Of a DNA stretch of 64,000 nt, positions 37,188 through 45,267 are shown piece by piece; within the stretch, counting starts at the first letter, position 1, and every line of letters begins with the position of its first letter. The notes under the pieces were generated by a model. That model saw only the letters and a program-made list of their open reading frames with translations. It did no database searches and was not told the origin of the DNA. Source of the stretch: RYN-230 sp963711705 (lineage in GTDB: Bacteria; Actinomycetota; Actinomycetes; Streptosporangiales; Streptosporangiaceae); contig CAVQFM010000011.1 in the NCBI GenBank assembly GCA_963711705.1, forward strand, positions 182,841-246,840. Direction: 5' to 3'. Position numbers and translations under genes: made by a program.

Positions 37188-37700
37188 TCACCGCCGGCCG
37201 GGGTGCACGCCGGGGACCGGACTGTTAACGGCGGCCATGGCCTGCTGGCTGAGGATGCCGCGCAGCTCGCGGGTGACACCATCGGGATACTGGTCAAGAA
37301 TCGCTTCAAGATCGCAGCGCTGGGCCGCGGTGGAGTACGTGGCCAGTTCCCGCTCCAGCACCGAGCGCCGCTTGCGGTCCGCTGCTGGGCTGGCTGGGGC
37401 CAGCGGGGCGGAGAAGAGCAGCAGGAGCCCGGGGAGCAGGATCGCGCCGGCCGGGTCGTGGCCCAGCACGAGGCCGGCCACCGTGAGCGCTCCCCCGGCC
37501 AGCGCGAACCGCCAGCGGGGGTGCTCGCCGCGGGCCAGATCCACCAGGCCCATGACGGTCAGCAGCACGCTGATACGGATGAATCTGCGTGTCCGCCCGG
37601 GGCGGGTGACCGGGGTCAGCCCAGCCAGGCCGGTCCCGCGGGCTGGGCCAGCCGGTGAACTCCACACCACCCGATTCCGCCGATGCGATCGAAGTAGCAT
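37188..37700 (-). CDS. Small integral membrane protein, unknown function
   Basis: A 170-residue protein with three predicted membrane segments in about residues 38-105 (FIRISVLLTVMGLVDLA; RFALAGGALTVAGLVLG; GAILLPGLLLLFSAPLAPA) and a soluble C-terminal helix (LERELATYSTAAQRCDLEAI, LDQYPDGVTRELRGILSQQ). ATG at 37700 has GGGAGG five bases upstream. The cytoplasmic tail pattern looks like a conserved actinomycete protein but I cannot name it. It stands alone. Confidence 0.7.
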   Translation of the reverse strand: MLLRSHRRNRVVWSSPAGPARGTGLAGLTPVTRPGRTRRFIRISVLLTVMGLVDLARGEHPRWRFALAGGALTVAGLVLGHDPAGAILLPGLLLLFSAPLAPASPAADRKRRSVLERELATYSTAAQRCDLEAILDQYPDGVTRELRGILSQQAMAAVNSPVPGVHPGRR

Positions 37701-38019
37701 CGCAGCCTCCCGCACCCGGCGCCGTACTGCGTGTCACCCATCGTACGCTCCGGTGCGGGCGCCGCGATGGTCCGGAACGTCATGATCAGGGCAACGCCGG
37801 CGGCGGTTCAGATCGTGACCCAGCCGGTGACGACCCCCGGCCTGCGGGCCGGCGGCCACCGGGCGCAGCCGCAGGCTCAGCGCCCCCGCGGGCAGCATCT
37901 CGGCACGGAACCGGCCCAGGTCGCGACCCGGCTGGTCGTTCATCACCCTCGGCACGTGCTGATCCATCTGCCGGGATGGATGTATCCGGACCCGGGTCCG
38001 CCGCCGCTACTGTGCAGTC
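37701..38019. other. Gap without recognisable gene
   Basis: About 320 bp between divergent genes. Promoters for both are expected. Open frames in it lack family motifs and ribosome sites. I see nothing else. Confidence 0.4.
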
Positions 38020-38451
38020 ATGAAGCCCAACCGCTCCATCCCTGCGTCCACGGTGATCCCGGTGCTCATCTATCCCGATGTGCGCGAGGCCGTCGCCTGG
38101 CTCGGCGCGGCGTTCGGGTTTGCCGAGCGGCTGCGGATCGGGGACAACCACCGGTCGCAGCTCCAGGTCGGCGATGGTGCGGTGATCGTCGCCGACGTGC
38201 GCGGCGACCGCCGCCCCCCGCGCGCGGGGGAGGTGACCCACTCGGTGACGGTGCGCGTGGCCGACGCCCGCGGTCATTACGCGCGGGCCCGCGAGAATGG
38301 CGCGCGGATCCTGATGGAACCGACCGACTTCGAGTACGGCGAACGGCAGTACAGCGCCGAGGACTTCGCTGGCCACCAGTGGACGTTCTCCGAAACGCTC
38401 GCGGACGTTGACCCGTCCGGGTGGGGCGGCACGCTCACCTCACCTGGCTGA
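38020..38451 (+). CDS. VOC family protein, PhnB-like
   Basis: A 143-residue VOC-fold protein of the PhnB/bleomycin-resistance-like type: TVIPVLIYPDVREAVAWLGA, FGFAERLRIGDNHRSQLQVG, ADVRGDRRPPRAGE, ARENGARILMEPTDFEYGER, and YSAEDFAGHQWTFSETLADV, where the usual DPxGHxW block has become DFAGHQW. Single-gene unit. Function unknown; possible small-molecule binding or isomerase. Confidence 0.83.
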   Translation: MKPNRSIPASTVIPVLIYPDVREAVAWLGAAFGFAERLRIGDNHRSQLQVGDGAVIVADVRGDRRPPRAGEVTHSVTVRVADARGHYARARENGARILMEPTDFEYGERQYSAEDFAGHQWTFSETLADVDPSGWGGTLTSPG

Positions 38452-38599
38452 CGAACAGCTCAGCCCCAGCCCGACAGCGCCCGTCACGGACGTAGCTAAA
38501 GCTGCTGTCCGCGCTCAGTATTGACTGCGGCGGCGAGGTTCCCCTTGGCTTCCCTCACTTAGGACTGAGCCGCTCCCCCGAATGCTTGACTTTCGTGCC

Positions 38600-38923
38600 T
38601 CAGTCGAGGCGTACCTCGCCCATTTCTGACCAGCCTGCGCCTGGCAGCTCCTGGTACACGATCGATGGCACTCGTGAGACCACCGAGGGCAGCCATCCGA
38701 AGAACCATTGTGCGTGTTCTGAGGCCACGTGAGCCTCCCCGGCGGCCTGGTCAGCGTAGTTCGCCACTACGACGAACCGGTTACTCTCCTCGACATCTTC
38801 GGAGCAGGTGAAGCGCCAGTTGCCGGGCTCCGCGCGAACCTGAGCGTTGTAGCGGGTGATGCCAGCCAGGAAATCGTCCCGCTTCTCCTGGCGGATATCG
38901 ATGCTGATGACGACGAAGATCAC
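38600..38923 (-). CDS. ABM-fold monooxygenase (YgiN-like), copy 1
   Basis: A 107-residue antibiotic-biosynthesis-monooxygenase fold protein: FVVISIDIRQEKRDDFLAGI, RAEPGNWRFTCSEDVEESNR, FVVVANYADQAAGEAHVASE, HAQWFFGWLPSVV. These small dimeric proteins oxidise quinols or aromatic intermediates without cofactor, or act on reactive species. Start GTG overlaps (GTGA) a 16-codon leader frame with its own ribosome site. A paralogue lies at 39,752-40,075 on the same strand. Confidence 0.8.
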   Translation of the reverse strand: MIFVVISIDIRQEKRDDFLAGITRYNAQVRAEPGNWRFTCSEDVEESNRFVVVANYADQAAGEAHVASEHAQWFFGWLPSVVSRVPSIVYQELPGAGWSEMGEVRLD

Positions 38924-38970
38924 GGGACCAGCCCCGGGTCAGCGAACGCCAGGGCGTGCTGGTCGTCCAT
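38920..38970 (-). CDS. 16-residue leader peptide coupled to ABM gene
   Basis: MDDQHALAFADPGLVP, ATG at 38970 with GAGGAG six bases upstream, stop TGA overlapping the GTG start of the ABM gene by four bases. The geometry is that of translational coupling. The peptide looks like the N terminus of NTF2/SnoaL-type proteins, so it may be a relic of one. Too short for a family call. Confidence 0.45.
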   Translation of the reverse strand: MDDQHALAFADPGLVP

Positions 38971-39393
38971 GTCGGGCTCCTCGGAGTCGGCTTCCTAACG
39001 ATCCTCCATGTCCACTGCCGGGCACGCAACGGCACGGTCTCTTGGCCGTTGCGGTCAGGTTCCCTGCGTGCACCGGGTGTGCCCTTCGCGCCGCCGGGCG
39101 CGCCCGCGCGCCTGGAGGGCCGGGAGGCCATTCGCGAGTACTCGCGCCACGTCATGGCGTCGCCGCTGCGACTGGAGGACTTCGAGGTGGCAGAGCTCTA
39201 TCAGACCCAGGACCCGGAGGTGGTGATCGTGGAGATGCGCACGAAAGGGACCGTAACCACGACGGGCCAGTCGTTCGCGGCGACGTCCATCCAGGTCCTC
39301 CGTATCCGGGAGGGCCAGATTGTGCTCTTCCGCGACTTCGCCGATCCCCGGGTCCTGGAAGACGTGATGGGGGAACCGCGTCCGGGAAGCTGA
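38956..39393 (+). pseudogene. SnoaL/NTF2-like protein lacking its native N terminus
   Basis: From about codon 41 the product is a good NTF2-like (SnoaL) domain: VPFAPPGAPARLEGREAIRE, then DFEVAELYQTQDPEVVIVEM, TGQSFAATSIQVLRIREGQI, VLFRDFADPRVLEDVMGE. The first 40 codons (LLGVGFLTILHVHCRARNG) are unlike any family member, and the usual first helix (DPELVREFL-type) is missing. A matching N-terminal fragment (ADPGLV) occurs in the opposite strand just upstream, suggesting an inversion or deletion. Probably non-functional or re-started internally. Confidence 0.6.
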
Positions 39394-39421
39394 TGCAGCT
39401 AGGAAATGCCAGATTGGCTGA

Positions 39422-39616
39422 AAACAAACGAAGGACCCTGAGGTCCTAGACTGGTGGCCCTACGCAGCTGAGTTCCCACAGTGGCATTGTCTGGCGCGGA
39501 TATGTGACCTGGTGCACGCCCGGTGGCCGCGCACTAGCCCACCGCTCGTAGTACGTGGCGAGGACGCAGTGGATCTCCGGGACCAGATCAGGCGAGCGGA
39601 GAGCAATTTGGCCTAG
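39422..39616 (+). pseudogene. Fragment of small actinomycete regulator-partner protein
   Basis: An open stretch with no start codon encodes DWWPYAAEFPQWHCLARICD, then WPRTSPPLVVRGEDAVDLRD and QIRRAESNLA before TAG. It is the C-terminal part of the same small-protein family as the gene at 53,499 (DWWPYAAEFPQWHVWRG). The N-terminal 15-20 codons are lost and RG-x-GLVYA has drifted, so it is a relic. Such proteins usually lie next to a small DNA-binding regulator; none is present here. Confidence 0.6.
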
Positions 39617-39751
39617 CCTGATCAATGAAGGCCGGTTCCGTGATTGAGACTGTCCGGCGACCCAAGCCGGGCAGCCGAACTGGAACCGACGGCTTCTTCG
39701 TCCCGAAGCCAAGTCAGCTGCGGGCATGCTCCGGCACTTTGCCGCTGGCGG

Positions 39752-40075
39752 TCAGCGAGGCTGGATCTCGCCCATCGGGCCGAAGCCGTCATGCGGCGTG
39801 TCGATGTAGATGATCTGCGGCTGGGCGGACACGAGGCCGGGTGCGGTGTCAAAGAACCTCTTCACGTACGGCTGCTTGACGTGGGTGGCTCCCGCCTCAG
39901 CGTCCGTGAAGCCCTCGATGCAGATGAACTCGTTCTCATCGGTGAGGCTCCGGGCGAACTGGAAGAACAGGCAGCCATCCTCGGAGTTGACGTCCTTGGC
40001 GTAGGAATCGGCCAGCGCCAGCCACTCATTCATCTTGTCGGGCCGGATCGGCATCTTGATGTTGATCAGGATCAT
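39752..40075 (-). CDS. ABM-fold monooxygenase (YgiN-like), copy 2
   Basis: A 107-residue paralogue of the 38.6-kb gene with the same length and layout: ILINIKMPIRPDKMNEWLAL, VNSEDGCLFFQFARSLTDEN, FICIEGFTDAEAGATHVKQP, and a tail FGPMGEIQPR that parallels WSEMGEVRLD. AAAGGAG precedes the ATG by seven bases. Cofactor-free monooxygenase or related role; substrate unknown. Confidence 0.82.
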   Translation of the reverse strand: MILINIKMPIRPDKMNEWLALADSYAKDVNSEDGCLFFQFARSLTDENEFICIEGFTDAEAGATHVKQPYVKRFFDTAPGLVSAQPQIIYIDTPHDGFGPMGEIQPR

Positions 40076-40633
40076 GCAACCGCTCCTTTGAGATGACTGT
40101 CGCCCTCATCGTGGTGCGATCATCCAGGTACCGTCAACCGCGCCGCCGAAGCCATCCGTCTGCTCCTTCCTATCCCCCTCGTAGCTGCCCTCCCTTGGCC
40201 GCGGCCGACGTGTCAAGGCTCGCGAGGCGACCGCCCAGCGGCCTTGACTCGAAAGACTCGGCCGAGATCATTGAACCGCCCCGGGTTTCTGGAGTCTCCG
40301 GACTCACAGGGACGGTTCATTCTGCCCCTCAAAGTGCCCCTCGAAATGATCTCCCTGAGACTGCCCAGCCGCATGATCAACTCCAGTTCCCGAACTGTTC
40401 CGGCAGATCCACCACGGGCATCCCGCGCAGGTCCGGAAGAAGATCCCGTCGATCACCAGCCGGTGATCTAGTGCAGTAGCGATCCCAGATATGTCGCCGT
40501 CGGACGGCAGGGCGGAGGAGGCAACGATGACCATCTCGCCCCGGGCAGGCGGCCGGTCGCGGTGAACCAGCGTGACGGCGGACCCGTTGTCCCCTCAGGG
40601 ATGGCGGTAGATGGCTATGGAGATGGAGGTGCG
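40076..40633. other. Gap without recognisable gene
   Basis: About 560 bp. Open frames have no family motif and no ribosome site. Contains the promoter region of the phosphatidyltransferase fusion and possibly a few more N-terminal codons of it (in-frame GTG at 40562, ATG at 40601). Confidence 0.4.
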
Positions 40634-43033
40634 GTGCGCGCGGTTCAGCCGGCGGATAGGGGCACGCGGCCGGTGGCCCGGCTGGCGGGCGACGGCGTGG
40701 TGCCTGCGGTTGGGCTGGCGGCGGTCGTGGGGTTGGTGGTCACAGCGGCGCTGCTGGGCGTGGTGTCGGCGACGGCTGGTCTGGGTGCCGCGGGCTGGGC
40801 CGCCGGGCTGGCCACCGGTTCGGCGGCGGCCGCGCTGGTGGTCACCGCCCGGATGCGCAGCGATCAGCCGGCGATATTCCCGGCCGACTGGGTCACCCTG
40901 ACCCGGGCGCTGCTGATCGCCGGGGTCGCGGGACTGGTGGCCGACTCGTTCGGCCGGCCGGTGCCGGCCACCGCGCTGGTCACCCTGTCTGTTGTCGCGC
41001 TGGTGCTGGACGCGGTGGACGGGCAGGTGGCGCGGCGGACCGGCACCGCCACCCCGCTGGGCGCGCGGATCGACGGCGAGGTCGACGCGTTCCTGATCTT
41101 GCTGCTCAGCATCTACGTGGCCCAGGACTACGGCAGCTGGGTGCTGGTCATCGGCGCCGCCCGCTACGCGCTGCTGCTGGCAGGCTGGCTGATACCGTGG
41201 CTGGCCGCGCCGCTGCCCCCCCGGTACTGGGGCAAGGTCGTGGCCGCGGTCGTGGGCATCGTGCTGACCGCCGCCGCCTCCGGGCTGCCCGGCCGCCGCG
41301 CCGGGATGATCGCGGTCGCCGCCGCGCTGGTGCTGCTGGCCGAGTCGTTCGGCCGCAACGTGATCTGGCTGTACCGCACCGGCGCCGGCCCGCGCACCCG
41401 CCAGGCCCTGCGGCTGGCCATCACCGCGCTGTCAGCCGTCCTCGTCTGGGGAGTGCTCGTCGCACCCGACCGCATCTACCAGCTCACCCCGGCCGCCTTC
41501 GCCCGCATCCCCCTCGAAGGGCTGGCCCTGATCGCCATCGCGCTGATGCTGCCACCCCGGCCACGACGGGTCGTGGCCGCCGCCGCCGGAATCCTGTTCG
41601 GCCTGCTGGCTCTGGTCAAGATCCTCAACGCAGCGTTCTACCTGGAGATCGGGCGGGCGTTCAACCCGGTCTTCGGCTGGCTCGATATCCCCCCGGCCAT
41701 TGGCGTGGTACGCGACACGATCGGTTCCGCGCGCACAAACTTCGCGCTGGCAGCGCTCTTGCTCGGTTTCATCGTCCTTGTCGGTGCAATTACCGCAGCA
41801 GCGATTCACCTCACCACCGTGGCGGCCCGGCACCGCCGCGACGCGGTCCGCGGGCTCGCTGCCTGCACCGCGGTCTGGGCGCTGTTCGCGGTCTTGTCGC
41901 TGCAACTGGTCCCGGGATCCCCGGTCGCCTCGACCAGCGCCGCCGGGCTGGCCGTCGCGCAGGTGCGCAGCACTCAGGCAGCGCTGCGTGACCAGCACCG
42001 TTTCGAGCAGGCCCTGCACCGCTCCGACCCTCAAGCCAGCGTCCCCGCGTCGGACCTGCTCACCGGATTGCGCGGCAAGGACGTCGTCATCGCCTTCGTC
42101 GAAAGCTACGGGCAGGTCGCCGTCCAGGGCACGAGTTTCTCCCGCGGCGTCGATGCCGTCCTGCGCCGGAGCACTGCCTCCCTGGCCCGGGCCGGCTGGT
42201 CCACCCGGAGCGCCTGGATCACCTCCCCGGGCTTCGGCGGGATCAGCCAGCTCGCCCACTCCACCCTGCAGTCGGGACTGTGGGTCAACACCGAACTGCG
42301 GTATGCCGACCTGGTCGCCAGCCACCGGTTTACCCTCAGCGACGCCTTCAACAAGGCCGGCTGGCGAACCGTGAGCGACAGCCCCGAGGACGACCCCGTC
42401 TGGCCGCCCGGCACGCGGTTCTACCACTTCGACAAGATCTACAACCGGTTCAACGTCGGCTACCACGGCCCGGCCTTCAGCTACGCCTCCATGCCCGACC
42501 AGTACACCTACGCCGAGTTCCAGCGGAACGAACTCACCCCAGGCCACCAGCCGGTGATGGCCGAGATCGACACGGTCTCCTCGCACACGCCCTGGACCCC
42601 GTTGCCGGCCATGGTGGCCTGGGACAAGATCGGCGACGGCTCGATATTCGACTCCATGCCTGCGCAGGGCGGATCCCCGATCACGGTCTGGCGTAACGCC
42701 AGCACCGTGCGCCAGTTCTTCGGCCGGTCGATCCAGTACTCGCTGCAGGCCCTCACCTCATGGGTTACCGAGCTCAATGACCCAAACCTCGTGCTCATTC
42801 TGCTCGGCGACGAGCAGCCCGGTAGCCCTATCACCGGCCCCAGGGCCAGCCACGAGGTGCCGATTTCGATCGTCGCCCACGACCCTTCCGTGTTCCGCCA
42901 GATTGCTTCCTGGCACTGGCAGGACGGGCTGCTGCCCAACCACTTCGCTCCGCTAGAGTCCATGGGCGCCTTCCGCAACCAGTTCCTCGGCGCCTTCAGC
43001 ACGGCCTCGTCCCAAAGCGGCGTCGGCCCATAG
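40634..43033 (+). CDS. Fusion of CDP-alcohol phosphatidyltransferase and sulfatase-like domain
   Basis: A 799-residue membrane protein. Residues about 80-250 form a CDP-alcohol phosphatidyltransferase with the complete motif DAVDGQVAR, then GARIDGEVD (DxxDGxxAR-x8-GxxxDxxxD), which joins a CDP-activated lipid to an alcohol. Four or five further membrane segments follow (250-430). From about 470 comes an alkaline-phosphatase-superfamily domain: DVVIAFVESYGQVAVQGT, SPGFGGISQLAHSTLQSG, DTVSSHTPWTP and LVLILLGDEQPG, resembling LtaS-like phosphoglycerol transferases or sulfatases facing outside. GGAGG five bases before GTG at 40634 supports this start; an in-frame GTG at 40562 is the alternative. 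Probably makes and then transfers a phospho-alcohol to an envelope component; the chemistry is inference. Confidence 0.82.
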   Translation: MRAVQPADRGTRPVARLAGDGVVPAVGLAAVVGLVVTAALLGVVSATAGLGAAGWAAGLATGSAAAALVVTARMRSDQPAIFPADWVTLTRALLIAGVAGLVADSFGRPVPATALVTLSVVALVLDAVDGQVARRTGTATPLGARIDGEVDAFLILLLSIYVAQDYGSWVLVIGAARYALLLAGWLIPWLAAPLPPRYWGKVVAAVVGIVLTAAASGLPGRRAGMIAVAAALVLLAESFGRNVIWLYRTGAGPRTRQALRLAITALSAVLVWGVLVAPDRIYQLTPAAFARIPLEGLALIAIALMLPPRPRRVVAAAAGILFGLLALVKILNAAFYLEIGRAFNPVFGWLDIPPAIGVVRDTIGSARTNFALAALLLGFIVLVGAITAAAIHLTTVAARHRRDAVRGLAACTAVWALFAVLSLQLVPGSPVASTSAAGLAVAQVRSTQAALRDQHRFEQALHRSDPQASVPASDLLTGLRGKDVVIAFVESYGQVAVQGTSFSRGVDAVLRRSTASLARAGWSTRSAWITSPGFGGISQLAHSTLQSGLWVNTELRYADLVASHRFTLSDAFNKAGWRTVSDSPEDDPVWPPGTRFYHFDKIYNRFNVGYHGPAFSYASMPDQYTYAEFQRNELTPGHQPVMAEIDTVSSHTPWTPLPAMVAWDKIGDGSIFDSMPAQGGSPITVWRNASTVRQFFGRSIQYSLQALTSWVTELNDPNLVLILLGDEQPGSPITGPRASHEVPISIVAHDPSVFRQIASWHWQDGLLPNHFAPLESMGAFRNQFLGAFSTASSQSGVGP

Positions 43034-43435
43034 ACCCGCAGCCCCCGAGCCACCACGGTGAGCGGGGCCTCCGGGCGCTGACACCTTCTCCCCCTGCTTC
43101 CGGATTGCGGATCGCTAGAGCGCGTCCCGCAGATCATGGAACGGGGTGGCGGAGCCAACGAGCGCTTCCACCAGCAGCGGTCATGCGACTCGGTTCCCGA
43201 GGCCGGGCACGGCGTCGGAGTTCGAGCGTGCGGGCGGCTGCTGGTCCCAGGTGTGAGTCTCACCCCCCTGCAAGGTAAAGCGCAATTCAATTATCTTAGT
43301 GAATATAAAGCAACTATTGACGCTGCGTTCGTGAACATGCGCAAAACGGAGATTGACACTACCCCAGACTAGGAGGGAGGCTGGCGGCGTTCGACAAGGG
43401 GGAACCGTGCCCACATGGCACACAGGGGGATGACG
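43034..43435. other. Gap with AT-rich promoter-like patch
   Basis: About 400 bp. Positions 43,280-43,330 (AATTATCTTAGTGAATATAA) are strikingly AT-rich for this genome and probably hold the promoter of the secreted-protein gene. No gene seen. Confidence 0.4.
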
Positions 43436-43945
43436 ATGAACGTAGTTGGCAGGCGGATGCGACTTGGCCTTCCCGCAGCAGTGGCGGCTGGTGCCTTCAT
43501 TCTTGCACTCGTGCCGGTTACCGCCGCGCAGGCGGCGGGTCCAGTCCAATTCAGATCTACGGAGACAGAATCTTTCACGGACACCGCGACCTGCGGTTTC
43601 CCGATCGCCCTGAATTTCCAGGTGACTGTCGTGGGCAAGGCATTCTTTGATGCGCAGGGGAACTTTCAGCGCGCGATCATGCATGAGAACGTGGTGGGGA
43701 CAGACAGCGCGAACGGTATCACGCTTCGCGAGAGTGACCACTTCGTGGACTTCCCCACTGCAGACGGCAGCGACAAAGAGGTCGGGCTCCCTATCCACAT
43801 TCAGGGCGGCATTCAGGGCGGCGGGATAGTAATCCGGGACGCGGGCTACATCTTGTTCAACCCTGACGGATCGGTTGCCTTCATCCACGGGCCACATCCC
43901 TTCCTTGAAGGCGATACCGCCGCCTATTGCGCAGCGTTGAGCTGA
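43436..43945 (+). CDS. Secreted protein, unknown function (paralogue 1)
   Basis: A 169-residue exported protein. Signal peptide about residues 1-34 (RRMRLGLPAAVAAGAFILAL, cleavage near AQA-AG). The mature part is beta-rich: TETESFTDTATCGFPIALNF, VVGKAFFDAQGNFQRAIMHE, GIVIRDAGYILFNPDGSVAF and end GDTAAYCAALS. Two cysteines (one early, one three residues before the end) probably pair. ATG at 43436 has AGGGGG six bases upstream. It shares layout and the C-terminal CAALS with the gene at 44,701, so these are diverged duplicates. I do not recognise a function. Confidence 0.8.
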   Translation: MNVVGRRMRLGLPAAVAAGAFILALVPVTAAQAAGPVQFRSTETESFTDTATCGFPIALNFQVTVVGKAFFDAQGNFQRAIMHENVVGTDSANGITLRESDHFVDFPTADGSDKEVGLPIHIQGGIQGGGIVIRDAGYILFNPDGSVAFIHGPHPFLEGDTAAYCAALS

Positions 43946-44084
43946 CCGGCGCAGATCGTTGTCAACGGGCCACGATCTCCGCACGAGGGGTGGCTCCTGA
44001 CCCCCTCGGCCCGGCTGGCCTCAAGGCGGATCGCACTCCACGTCTGAGTGCGGGCAGGTTCGCCGCGATTCCTGGCCCACGAAA

Positions 44085-44321
44085 ATGGGACGCACGATCA
44101 GCCGGGAATGCCCAGTTTGCGGCAGCCACATCAAGGCCAGGACCGGCCGGGGCCGCCCACGCGTCTACTGCTCAGACCGCCACCGGGGCCTGGCCTGCTA
44201 TCACCGCCAGCGGGAACAGCGCCAGCCCCAGCCATAGACCGCTGCCGAGCAGGACCAGGCTGCCGCCCAGCTGGCCGACTGGCTGAGGCGCCTGCCGGAC
44301 CCGTTCGCTGATCTGAGGTAG
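44085..44321 (+). pseudogene. Small zinc-ribbon protein with in-frame amber
   Basis: MGRTISRECPVCGSHIKART and GRGRPRVYCSDRHRGLACYH form a short CxxC...C zinc-ribbon-like protein (cysteines 10, 13, 29, 38) as found in many mobile elements of actinomycetes. After 50 codons there is a TAG at 44235, but the same frame goes on in coding-like sequence (TAAEQDQAAAQLADWLRRLP, DPFADLR) to a second TAG. A C-to-T change of CAG would explain it. Either a truncated 50-residue protein is made or the gene is dead. No strong ribosome site. Confidence 0.5.
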
Positions 44322-44700
44322 CAAACGGGCGATGCTGCGCGGCTGCTGACCCACGGCTAGTGGTCGCAGCAGCCAACGTTTGCGTGGGTGGGTGTGGTGG
44401 GTGAGCTGCGCTACCTGAGTTGGATGTTGGATGGCGGTACCTTACGACGGTTGCTTTCATCCCGGGCATAGGTTCCGCACGGTAAATAGCCAGAGCGAAT
44501 ACGTTACTCCTTGGTTAGTTCTTGCTGCCCGTTGACCAGCGTGTTACCCCGGGTTTACCTGACGCCAGATGCCGCCCATGCGGTGCCGGGCCTGGCCGCC
44601 ACCGGGAGGGATAAGCGAGCGCAACCCCGGGCACCGTCGGCGCTGGCTCGTGAATTTTCCTATCGCCGGCCAGTCAGCGCCGGTCGCAGGGGGGGTCGTC
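44322..44700. other. Gap without recognisable gene
   Basis: About 380 bp leading to the second secreted-protein gene. AT-richer around 44,470-44,530, so promoter likely. Nothing else seen. Confidence 0.35.
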
Positions 44701-45267
44701 ATGAGACGACGGATCGGTCTACTGGTAAGCCTGGTCGCGTTCTTGGCGCTGGGGGGAGGCATGCTTGCGGCGACGCCCGCCTGGGCGACGCCGCCGAAGC
44801 ACTTCTTCCACATACCGATCAACGACAGCGTTCGCGACGACGCCCTCAGCGCTGCCTGCGGGTTCGATGTCTTCGACGTCTTCGGCGGGAACATCAACGT
44901 CACCCTGTTCTACGATCAAAGCGGCACGCTGATCAGGGAGATCGACACCTTCCCGACCGCCACGATCGGCTTCGCCGCCCCGTCGACCGGGAAGTCCATC
45001 GTCTCCACCTCGCCCGCGGTCGGGAAGACCGACTACACGGGCGGGGGTGCGGTGGGCACGCCTGCGGTTCTCCGCGTCACGGGCCTGCAGTTCATGCTTC
45101 AGCCCGGCGTGATATCCGCCGGGAGGCAGGTGTTCGATACCGTGGTCGTGGACGTCACCCCCGAGGGGATCCCGGTCACGCCGCCCATGAACTTGATCTC
45201 CCAGAGCGGCAACTTCTTCTCGGGTGACACCACGCCCTTGGTGTGCGCCGCGTTGTCTGGCCCCTAG
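44701..45267 (+). CDS. Secreted protein, unknown function (paralogue 2)
   Basis: A 188-residue exported protein with signal peptide about 1-30 (RRRIGLLVSLVAFLALGGGM, cleavage near AWA-TP). Mature part: ALSAACGFDVFDVFGGNINV, LFYDQSGTLIREIDTFPTAT, AGRQVFDTVVVDVTPEGIPV, ending GDTTPLVCAALSGP. The CGF and CAALS landmarks match the gene at 43,436. ATG preceded by a G-rich ribosome site. Its TAG stop is part of the CTAG target where an IS701-type element is inserted, so the coding sequence is unharmed but its terminator is displaced by 1.5 kb. Confidence 0.8.
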   Translation: MRRRIGLLVSLVAFLALGGGMLAATPAWATPPKHFFHIPINDSVRDDALSAACGFDVFDVFGGNINVTLFYDQSGTLIREIDTFPTATIGFAAPSTGKSIVSTSPAVGKTDYTGGGAVGTPAVLRVTGLQFMLQPGVISAGRQVFDTVVVDVTPEGIPVTPPMNLISQSGNFFSGDTTPLVCAALSGP

